DNA from: Algoriphagus sp.
GTDB taxonomy: Bacteria; Bacteroidota; Bacteroidia; Cytophagales; Cyclobacteriaceae
Direction: 5' to 3'
Assembly (NCBI GenBank): GCA_023255285.1
Contig: JALRIY010000097.1
Span: 2,700 to 8,406, forward strand
DNA: 5,707 nt
Shown here: one piece after another, positions 1-5,707 of the stretch
Numbering within the stretch: the first letter of the stretch is position 1
Layout: the number at the start of each line of letters is the position of its first letter
Notes under the pieces: generated by a model
The model's input: only the letters and a program-made list of their open reading frames with translations
Database searches by the model: none
What the model was told of the DNA's origin: nothing
Translations under genes and position numbers: made by a program

Positions 1-906
1 GAAGGCAAATTGACGGGACTGATTACCTACAAAGATATTTTGAAGCGAAAAGACAAGCCAAATGCATGCAAGGATGAATTTGGACGCCTTCGCGTTGGTG
101 CAGCCGTAGGGGTTACCGCTGACATTGTGGAGCGTGTAGAGGCGTTAAAAAATGCAGGGGTAGATGTGGTCTCGATAGACACGGCTCATGGCCACTCCAA
201 AGGGGTGCTAGATACCTGCCGAAAAATCAAAGCAACTTTCCCAGACTTGGAGGTAATTGTAGGAAATATTGCCACCCCAGAAGCAGCCCTTGCACTTGCC
301 GAGGCAGGTGCAGATGCAGTGAAAGTAGGGGTAGGACCTGGTTCCATTTGTACCACCCGCATCATTGCAGGGGTGGGTGTTCCTCAGCTTTCTGCCGTAT
401 TTGAATGTGCGGAAGCCTTGAAGGGGACCGGTGTACCGGTGATTGCGGATGGAGGAATTCGCTATTCTGGGGATTTGGTGAAGGCCATCGCTGCCGGCGG
501 TAGCTCTATCATGATTGGCTCTTTGCTAGCCGGTACGGAAGAGGCGCCAGGAGAAATGATCATTTTTGAAGGGAGAAAATTCAAGAGCTATCGAGGTATG
601 GGTTCCTTAGAAGCTATGGAATCTGGTTCCAAGGACCGCTACTTTCAAGACGCTGAAGACAACATTAAAAAATTAGTTCCCGAAGGAATTGTGGGTCGAG
701 TACCTTACAAAGGTCTTGTGGCCGAAGTACTTTATCAGTTGGTAGGTGGCCTACAAGCAGGCATGGGCTATTGTGGTACTAAAACAATTGAAGATCTGCA
801 GACCAATGGCAAGTTTGTCAAAATTACCACCGCCGGTGTAAAGGAATCCCACCCACACGATGTGAGTGTCACTCGCGAAGCACCTAACTACAGCCTTAAA
901 TCTTAA
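1..906 (+). CDS. guaB: IMP dehydrogenase, C-terminal part (5' end outside window)
   Basis: IMP dehydrogenase oxidises IMP to XMP with NAD+ in the cytoplasm, the committed step of guanine nucleotide synthesis. The frame is open from base 1, so the TTG at 10 is an internal Leu codon and not a start. Visible motifs, in order: the catalytic loop GPGSICTTR with the nucleophilic Cys codon at 349-351; the IMP phosphate-binding ADGGIRYSGD at 445-474; YRGMGSL at 589-609; DRYFQ at 634-648, carrying the flap Arg-Tyr pair; and VPEGIVGRVPYKG at about 676-714. The C-terminal ESHPHDV is also typical. The Arg-Tyr pair and the flap favour IMPDH over GMP reductase. By comparison with the E. coli enzyme (about 488 residues, Cys305), roughly 190 N-terminal residues are missing, including the two CBS domains. 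The visible part is intact, and a strong terminator follows the stop codon. Confidence 0.97.
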   Translation, partial: EGKLTGLITYKDILKRKDKPNACKDEFGRLRVGAAVGVTADIVERVEALKNAGVDVVSIDTAHGHSKGVLDTCRKIKATFPDLEVIVGNIATPEAALALAEAGADAVKVGVGPGSICTTRIIAGVGVPQLSAVFECAEALKGTGVPVIADGGIRYSGDLVKAIAAGGSSIMIGSLLAGTEEAPGEMIIFEGRKFKSYRGMGSLEAMESGSKDRYFQDAEDNIKKLVPEGIVGRVPYKGLVAEVLYQLVGGLQAGMGYCGTKTIEDLQTNGKFVKITTAGVKESHPHDVSVTREAPNYSLKS

Positions 907-913
907 ACTCCGG

Positions 914-948
914 AAGCCGGTCCCTAGACCGGTTTCTTTTTGTTTCTT
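914..948 (+). terminator. Rho-independent terminator after guaB
   Basis: The stem CCGGTC (917-922) pairs with GACCGG (927-932) around a CCTA loop. It is extended outward by one G-T pair and two A-T pairs (914-916 with 933-935). A T-rich run follows (TTTCTTTTTGTTTC, 933-946). It begins 8 bases after the guaB stop codon and should separate guaB transcription from pyrD. The opposite strand lacks a comparable T-run, so it looks one-directional. Confidence 0.9.
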
Positions 949-1019
949 TGGCTTAAGGAGGCTAAATTCACCAAGAAAAAGTCTCAAATCTTAGTCTAAA
1001 TCCAAGCTGAATCCATCTC

Positions 1020-2060
1020 GTGTACAAGCAGCTCATCAAGCCCATTCTTTTTTTACGGCAGCCAGAGGCTGCCCACCACTTTACATTTGGCTTGATCAAA
1101 TGGTCCTTTAATCTCCCCATCATCAAGCCAATCCTTCATGCGTTATTTCGCTTTGAAGATTCCCGATTGGAACGTGAGGTTTTTGGTCTTAAGTTTTCCA
1201 ATCCTATTGGCCTGGCAGCAGGCATGGATAAGGATGCCCATTGGATTGATGAAATGGCGCTATTGGGCTTTGGATTTATAGAAATTGGGACCCTTACTCC
1301 AAAAGCCCAGGAGGGCAATCCGCAACCTCGGCTTTTTCGCTTGCCAAATGACGAGTCATTGATCAATCGGATGGGTTTTAATAACGGAGGGGTTCTAGGG
1401 GCACTAGATCGCTTGAAAACAAGAAAATCTACCGTCATCGTAGGGGGGAATATTGGCAAAAATAAGGTAACGCCTAACGAGGAGGCGCTCTCTGATTACC
1501 TTTTTTGTTTGGAAGCCTTGCATCCCTATGTAGACTATTTTGTGGTGAATGTAAGTTCCCCCAATACCCCCAACCTCCGAGAACTACAGGAAAAGGAGCC
1601 ATTAAAAAACCTTTTATTCGGGGTTAAAGCCGCTAATTCTCGGTATCCAAATCCCAAACCCATCTTACTGAAGATTGCTCCAGACCTGACCAACGGACAG
1701 CTTGATGATATCATTGAGATTGTGGGAGAAACGCAAATAGATGGGGTGATTGCGACCAACACTACACTGGACCGTTCCAACTTACAGACAGATTCCCAGA
1801 AACTAGAACAGATAGGTCCAGGAGGTCTTAGTGGAAAGGCTTTGGGAAAGAGAAGTACCGAAGTCATTCGCTACTTACACCAGCAATCAAAGGGTGCTTT
1901 TCCAATTGTAGGCGTAGGAGGAATTTACTCCGCATCTGATGCCATCGAAAAGTTGGAAGCAGGCGCTAGCCTGGTTCAGATCTACTCAGGCATGATTTAT
2001 GAGGGGCCTTCTTTAATCAAAAGGATAAAGAAGGGACTCTTTCACTATTTATCGAAGTAA
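1020..2060 (+). CDS. pyrD: Dihydroorotate dehydrogenase, class 2 (quinone-dependent)
   Basis: This FMN enzyme oxidises dihydroorotate to orotate in pyrimidine synthesis and passes the electrons to membrane quinones. The 346-residue length fits class 2. The extra N-terminal stretch (about residues 1-45, starting MYKQLIKPILFL) is the hydrophobic membrane- and quinone-binding part that is absent from class 1. Other motifs are NPIGLAAGMDKD (61-72), EIGTLTPKAQEGNPQPRLFRL (88-108), NRMGFNN (116-122), VNVSSPNTPNLR (177-188), GGLSG (268-272), and the FMN phosphate-binding GVGGIYSASDA and LVQIYSG (298-324). Ser180 is the expected catalytic base, a hallmark of class 2; class 1 has Cys there. The start is GTG: an in-frame TGA at 1008-1010 rules out anything further upstream, and the MYK opening fits relatives. 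No Shine-Dalgarno sequence precedes it. ftsK follows after 52 bp, with no terminator seen between them. Confidence 0.97.
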   Translation: MYKQLIKPILFLRQPEAAHHFTFGLIKWSFNLPIIKPILHALFRFEDSRLEREVFGLKFSNPIGLAAGMDKDAHWIDEMALLGFGFIEIGTLTPKAQEGNPQPRLFRLPNDESLINRMGFNNGGVLGALDRLKTRKSTVIVGGNIGKNKVTPNEEALSDYLFCLEALHPYVDYFVVNVSSPNTPNLRELQEKEPLKNLLFGVKAANSRYPNPKPILLKIAPDLTNGQLDDIIEIVGETQIDGVIATNTTLDRSNLQTDSQKLEQIGPGGLSGKALGKRSTEVIRYLHQQSKGAFPIVGVGGIYSASDAIEKLEAGASLVQIYSGMIYEGPSLIKRIKKGLFHYLSK

Positions 2061-2112
2061 GTTGGCTTTTTACTCACTTTTGGCTAACATTAACCCAGCA
2101 CCGTAATCCCAG

Positions 2113-4620
2113 ATGGCATCTCAAGCACCCAAAACAAATACCTTTCGTAAGAAAGTGGAGAATACGCCAAAGGCTAGTCCACAACCTAAAAAACCGATAT
2201 TTTCTTTCGGGAAAATTGAGCTAAAGCAGGTTGGAATTGCTTTGGGAATTGCGTTGATATCGGCAAGTATTTTTTTCACCATCGCCTTTGCTTCCTACCT
2301 GCTCAATGGTCCTCAAGACCAAAGCTTGGTTTTGAACAACAGCGATCAAGCTGTTCGTGATGCTGCAAAAGAATCCAAGAATTGGCTAGGCTATTTGGGA
2401 GCCCAAGCTGCACACTGGATGATTTTCCGTTGGTTCGGTATTGCTGCCTTTCTATTTCCTCCCTTTTTGTTTTTGGTTGGATTTCGCTGGACGTTTAAGG
2501 TATCTCTCTATTCTTTAATGCGCTATGTGGCGTTTGCCTTGTTTTTTGTGGCTTGGATTGGTCTAGTGACGGGGTATGCAGGGATTTTATTAGAAGGATA
2601 TTCGTACTGGAGTTTTGTATCGGGAGGACTAGGATACGAGCTTGCCAAGCTTTCCTATGACTTTTTGGGGATGGGGACGGTTATCCTAATTGCCGGCACT
2701 TTCTTCATTTTTATCATCCTATTTTTTGGAGTGCAGCAGCTCAATTGGTTTGCCCCAAAGTCCAAAGAGAAGGATGAAATAGACCTGGAGGAGGAATCGG
2801 GAGCTGTAGTATCTTCCCCTTTTGGGAATGAGGATGATGCCGAAGAAGAATTTGAGGATGATGGCAGTGCTTGGGAAGTAAAATCAGAGGACCCTGAATC
2901 ACCAATGGCAGGGGATCAAGTAGATTTTAGTTTGGAGGATACAAATACTGAAGAGGAGTTGACTGATTCAGTTTCCCAAGAAGAAGATCTTTTCGATGTG
3001 CCACAGGTTGGCCTTTTGGAAGAAGCTTCCGGGGAAATTTTGGTTAAGGAAGGAAATTTTACGGTAAAAAAAGGAGCTGAAGAAGAAAAGTCAGTAGATG
3101 AGGTCGAGAACTTGGACCCATACGATCCTACCTTGGATTTGCCGCGCTACAAATACCCCACCTTAGATTTACTCAACGAATACGATGTTAAGAAAGTGAC
3201 CGTATCGCGACAGGAGCTCGAGGAAAATAAGGACAAAATTGTGACTACTCTTGAAAATTTCCAGATTGGGATTCAGGGAATTCAAGCGACGATCGGACCC
3301 ACAGTTACGCTGTATGAGATTATTCCCAATCCAGGGGTGAAAATCTCAAAAATCAAAAACCTAGAAGACGACATTGCCTTGAGTTTGGCCGCTTTGGGAA
3401 TTCGAATAATCGCTCCTATTCCAGGTAAAGGCACTATTGGAATTGAAGTTCCCAACAAGAATAGGGAGCTGGTACCTGCCCGAGCAGTGTTGGGAACTGA
3501 AAAATTCATGAAGTCGGATAAGGACTTACCCATTGCCTTAGGCAAGACGATTTCCAACGAGGTGTTTGTAGCCGATTTGGCCAAAATGCCTCACTTACTC
3601 ATGGCAGGAGCCACAGGTCAGGGTAAGTCGGTAGGGCTCAACATGATTCTAGCTTCCTTGATTTACAAGAAGCACCCTTCCCAGTTAAAGTTTGTTTTAG
3701 TCGATCCTAAAAAAGTAGAATTAACCCTTTTTAATAAGATCGAACGGCATTTTCTTGCCAAGCTTCCAGGAGCAGAAGAGGCAATCATTACCGATACCAA
3801 GAAAGTCATTCACACACTCAATTCCTTGTGTATTGAGATGGACAACAGGTACACCTTGTTGAAGGAGGCAGGCTGTCGAAATTTAAAGGAATACAATGCC
3901 AAGTTTGTTGCAAGAAAACTCAATCCACTGAACGGGCATTACTTCATGCCCTACATTGTGTTGGTCATCGATGAGTTGGCAGATTTGATGATGACAGCAG
4001 GCAAGGAAATTGAAGCTCCTATTGCTCGATTGGCCCAATTGGCTCGTGCGATTGGAATACACTTGGTAGTAGCTACCCAGCGTCCTTCTGTCAATGTGAT
4101 CACGGGGGTGATTAAGGCAAACTTCCCCGCACGACTTTCTTTTCGGGTAACGTCCAAAATTGACTCACGTACTATTTTGGATGCTGGTGGAGCAGATCAA
4201 TTGATTGGTATGGGAGACATGCTATTATCTGTTGGTTCTGAAATGACTCGTATCCAATGTGCCTTTCTAGATACACCTGAAGTAGATGCGGTATGCGATT
4301 GGATTGGGGAACAAAAGGGCTATGCCTCAGCTTACCTTTTGCCTGAATTTGTGGGTGAAGATGGAGATGGATCTGGTGGAGATATTGACTTGTCCGATAG
4401 AGACCCGTTGTTTGACGAAGCAGCACGCTTGATAGTACTCCATCAGCAAGGAAGCACCTCTTTGATCCAGCGAAAGCTGAAGTTGGGATACAATCGCGCA
4501 GGAAGGATTGTCGATCAACTCGAGGCTGCCGGTGTAGTAGGTCCCTTTGAAGGGTCCAAGGCACGTGAGGTTTTAATTCAAGACGAAGTAAGTTTGGAAC
4601 GGTTATTGAGTAGTTTGTAA
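2113..4620 (+). CDS. ftsK: FtsK/SpoIIIE-family DNA translocase
   Basis: FtsK is a septum-anchored hexameric ATPase that pumps double-stranded DNA and helps clear and resolve chromosome termini at division. The protein has 835 residues. Four membrane segments lie near 38-64, 103-125, 133-158 and 186-209, followed by a long acidic linker (about 217-335). The motor domain has an alpha part (about 355-485) and a RecA-like beta part (about 485-745). Walker A is GATGQGKS (499-506) and Walker B is VLVIDELAD (616-624); ATQRPSVNVITG (654-665) is another family motif. A C-terminal gamma winged-helix domain (about 764-828, containing STSLIQRKLKLGYNRAGRIVDQLE) matches the DNA-sequence-reading domain of FtsK. 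All key residues are present and no frameshift is seen. The ATG at 2113 gives a complete cytoplasmic N-terminus before the first membrane helix. lolA starts 32 bp downstream, an order common in Bacteroidota. Whether it activates XerCD here cannot be judged from the sequence. Confidence 0.97.
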   Translation: MASQAPKTNTFRKKVENTPKASPQPKKPIFSFGKIELKQVGIALGIALISASIFFTIAFASYLLNGPQDQSLVLNNSDQAVRDAAKESKNWLGYLGAQAAHWMIFRWFGIAAFLFPPFLFLVGFRWTFKVSLYSLMRYVAFALFFVAWIGLVTGYAGILLEGYSYWSFVSGGLGYELAKLSYDFLGMGTVILIAGTFFIFIILFFGVQQLNWFAPKSKEKDEIDLEEESGAVVSSPFGNEDDAEEEFEDDGSAWEVKSEDPESPMAGDQVDFSLEDTNTEEELTDSVSQEEDLFDVPQVGLLEEASGEILVKEGNFTVKKGAEEEKSVDEVENLDPYDPTLDLPRYKYPTLDLLNEYDVKKVTVSRQELEENKDKIVTTLENFQIGIQGIQATIGPTVTLYEIIPNPGVKISKIKNLEDDIALSLAALGIRIIAPIPGKGTIGIEVPNKNRELVPARAVLGTEKFMKSDKDLPIALGKTISNEVFVADLAKMPHLLMAGATGQGKSVGLNMILASLIYKKHPSQLKFVLVDPKKVELTLFNKIERHFLAKLPGAEEAIITDTKKVIHTLNSLCIEMDNRYTLLKEAGCRNLKEYNAKFVARKLNPLNGHYFMPYIVLVIDELADLMMTAGKEIEAPIARLAQLARAIGIHLVVATQRPSVNVITGVIKANFPARLSFRVTSKIDSRTILDAGGADQLIGMGDMLLSVGSEMTRIQCAFLDTPEVDAVCDWIGEQKGYASAYLLPEFVGEDGDGSGGDIDLSDRDPLFDEAARLIVLHQQGSTSLIQRKLKLGYNRAGRIVDQLEAAGVVGPFEGSKAREVLIQDEVSLERLLSSL

Positions 4621-4652
4621 TTGGTGCCTAGTGAATTAGGGCATTCAATCCC

Positions 4653-5306
4653 ATGAACTTAAAACTTCTTTTCTTTCCATTATTAGTTTCTTTTTTACTA
4701 GCAGTGCCCAGTTTGGCACAAAAAGACCCCAAAGCAAAAGAAGTTTTGGATGCAATGCGCACCAAATTTCAAAGCATGAAGGGATTTACCGCAAGCTTTG
4801 AATATACCTTCCAAGATGAGGGAGGGACAGGTGATCGCCAAGTTGGAGAAGTGGCGGTGCTTGGAGATAAATACCGATTGAAGCTTCCAGACCAAGAGAT
4901 TTACAACGATGGAAAGACGGTTTGGACGTTTATCCAAACAGGGGGGTACAAGGAGGTGACCATTAACGATGCGGCTTTGATGGAAGGAGAGTTAACACCC
5001 ACTACCATTTATACCCTGTACCAATCCGGCTTCAACTACAAACTTTTATCCGATAAGACCTATCAAGGGAAGTCAGTTGCTGTGGTGGAATTGACTGCTG
5101 TCAAGGCGAATGCCCCATTTCAACAAGTTCGTTTATTAATTGATAAATACAGTCAGCAGCTTGAAGGTTGGGAAATGCTGGATGGGCAGGGAGGTAAGTT
5201 TACCTATACCTTCAAAAGCTTAAAAGCTTCGCCAAGTCTTCCATTAAGTCATTTCACTTTTGACCTCAAAAAATATCCTGGAATTGAGGTGATTGATTTG
5301 AGGTAA
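4653..5306 (+). CDS. lolA: LolA-like periplasmic lipoprotein carrier
   Basis: LolA takes lipoproteins released by the inner-membrane LolCDE transporter and carries them across the periplasm to the outer membrane. The 217-residue protein begins with a signal peptide: Lys4, a hydrophobic core at about 5-19, then SLA followed by Gln, giving probable signal peptidase I cleavage after Ala22. No lipobox Cys is present, so the product should be soluble. The mature part fits the LolA beta-barrel fold: an initial helix (KEVLDAMRTKFQSMKGFTASFEY, 29-51), the family motif DGKTVWTF (86-93), and the end FTYTFKSLK through FTFDLKKYPGIEVIDLR (183-217). The C-terminus looks complete. The start at 4653 gives a normal-length signal sequence; no Shine-Dalgarno is evident. 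It follows ftsK closely and is probably co-transcribed with it. LolB is often not recognised in Bacteroidota, so the acceptor step is unclear. The fold assignment is firmer than the exact function. Confidence 0.9.
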   Translation: MNLKLLFFPLLVSFLLAVPSLAQKDPKAKEVLDAMRTKFQSMKGFTASFEYTFQDEGGTGDRQVGEVAVLGDKYRLKLPDQEIYNDGKTVWTFIQTGGYKEVTINDAALMEGELTPTTIYTLYQSGFNYKLLSDKTYQGKSVAVVELTAVKANAPFQQVRLLIDKYSQQLEGWEMLDGQGGKFTYTFKSLKASPSLPLSHFTFDLKKYPGIEVIDLR

Positions 5307-5419
5307 TCGTTGACAGACGACGTTCTACCGCTTATCTCATCAACTACAAACCTTATTTTTCTTGGGTTACCGATGACAAGATGGATAAGCAGCTAAGCTA
5401 GATTAACGAAGGCAACGAT
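5306..5419. repeat. Nested imperfect inverted repeats in lolA-cvpA gap
   Basis: The gap between lolA and the convergent cvpA can be drawn as one long interrupted hairpin. The outer arms are ATCGTTG (5306-5312) and CAACGAT (5413-5419). Inside them are CGTT (5321-5324) with AACG (5405-5408) and CTA (5325-5327) with TAG (5399-5401). The best part is GCTTATC (5330-5336) plus CATC (5338-5341), pairing with GATG (5380-5383) plus GATAAGC (5384-5390): 11 pairs with one bulged T. The central loop is 38 bases. The pairs are read directly from the sequence; any function is unknown. It could be 3'-UTR structure, a decayed mobile repeat or chance. No conserved gene is visible here. Confidence 0.4.
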
Positions 5420-5438
5420 AAAAAAGGCCTTCCTTTTT
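5408..5438. terminator. Probable bidirectional terminator between lolA and cvpA
   Basis: AAAAAGG (5421-5427) and CCTTTTT (5432-5438) form a seven-pair stem around CCTT. Read on the minus strand, the stem ends in six T residues and begins inside the cvpA stop codon, so it fits a terminator for that gene. On the plus strand an alternative stem, GAAGGC (5408-5413) with GCCTTC (5427-5432), is followed by CTTTTT and could stop lolA transcripts. The position between converging genes supports the call. The stems are short or A-T rich, so strength is uncertain. Confidence 0.6.
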
Positions 5439-5707
5439 AGTTCGTCCCTTCATCAAACTTTTGGATTAATTTTTGGCTTAGATCTTTGACCGTGGGGAGA
5501 ATCGGATCTAAAACATCAAGAACGGTTGGGGTGAGGGGCTCTAGGTAGGTGAGCAATTCACTTTTTGTGCGCCACTCTTGAAAGGAGCTAAGTTCCAACT
5601 TTAGAAAGACCCAAACCAGCAAGCTGATAAAAAAACCTGTTCGAACGAGTCCAAGTACTGCACCTCCTACACTATCTAAGCCTCCAAGAAGTACCATGCC
5701 CATCATT
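5437..5707 (-). CDS. cvpA: CvpA-family membrane protein, C-terminal part (5' end outside window)
   Basis: CvpA proteins are small inner-membrane proteins first named for colicin V production; their role is poorly defined and has been linked to envelope stress. About 89 C-terminal residues are visible. They begin in a run of small and hydrophobic residues (GMVLLGGLDSVGGAVLGLVRT) resembling the family's conserved LDRLLGAxxGLxxG stretch before the last membrane helix. That helix is at about residues 14-37 of the fragment (through FFISLLVWVFLKL). A short hydrophilic tail with Pro-rich LEPLTPTVLDVLDPILP follows. Full-length members have about 160-180 residues, so the first membrane helices probably lie beyond the right edge, and the Met codons at 5701-5706 are likely internal. 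The gene converges on lolA and ends at TAA (complement of 5437-5439). The family call rests on one motif and hydropathy. Confidence 0.75.
   Translation of the reverse strand, partial: MMGMVLLGGLDSVGGAVLGLVRTGFFISLLVWVFLKLELSSFQEWRTKSELLTYLEPLTPTVLDVLDPILPTVKDLSQKLIQKFDEGTN

Noticed and set aside
10..12. TTG as a possible guaB start
   Set aside because: The frame is open to base 1 and the preceding residues (EGK) match internal IMPDH sequence just before the catalytic barrel resumes, so it is an internal codon.
955..961. Perfect Shine-Dalgarno-like AAGGAGG in the guaB-pyrD gap
   Set aside because: No start codon follows at a usable distance, and the pyrD GTG is about 59 bases away. Bacteroidota also rarely rely on this signal.
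751..987. Minus-strand open frame across the end of guaB
   Set aside because: It lies antisense to conserved guaB codons and the terminator and has no recognisable domain, so it is a shadow frame.
4172..4564. Minus-strand open frame of 130 codons inside ftsK
   Set aside because: It is antisense to the conserved beta and gamma domains of FtsK, with low-complexity His/Gln/Leu content and no family features.
4611..4617. TAGTTTG at the end of ftsK, similar to the Bacteroidota -7 element TAnnTTTG
   Set aside because: It is one base short of the consensus and lacks a well-spaced -33 TTTG, so a lolA promoter cannot be supported.
4625..4643. Small hairpin TGCCTA / TAGGGCA between ftsK and lolA
   Set aside because: The stem is short with a bulge and has no T-run, so it is neither a terminator nor a clear regulatory site.
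5184..5191. GGGCAGGG, an exact match to the E. coli FtsK-orienting KOPS consensus GGGNAGGG
   Set aside because: With seven fixed bases, about one match is expected by chance in a window this size on both strands, and KOPS is not known to be conserved in this lineage.

Overview
The window looks like ordinary core chromosome from a member of the Bacteroidota, possibly a Cytophagales-type bacterium. The main reasons are the gene order ftsK then lolA, the style of the FtsK and PyrD proteins, and the absence of Shine-Dalgarno sequences before the starts. This assignment is inferred from sequence style and was not checked against a database. There are no insertion sequences, CRISPR repeats, tRNAs or rRNAs.

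Layout, left to right. Bases 1-906 hold the 3' two thirds of guaB (IMP dehydrogenase), cut by the left edge and closed by a clear rho-independent terminator at 914-948. pyrD (class 2, quinone-linked dihydroorotate dehydrogenase) follows at 1020-2060 with a GTG start. ftsK (membrane-anchored DNA translocase) runs from 2113 to 4620. lolA (periplasmic lipoprotein carrier) runs from 4653 to 5306. The spacings pyrD-ftsK (52 bp) and ftsK-lolA (32 bp) and the shared strand suggest a transcription unit separate from guaB. A 130-bp gap with inverted repeats and a probable two-way terminator follows. The 3' end of a cvpA-type membrane protein gene lies on the opposite strand, facing lolA and cut by the right edge.

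The genes are housekeeping functions. guaB feeds GTP synthesis and pyrD feeds UMP synthesis. FtsK moves chromosome ends through the closing septum, and LolA carries lipoproteins from the inner to the outer membrane.

I found no convincing new system. The only stretch that ordinary genes do not explain is the short lolA-cvpA gap, with its nested inverted repeats and a startless reading frame. The other points worth noting are small: the GTG start of pyrD and the very acidic linker of FtsK.
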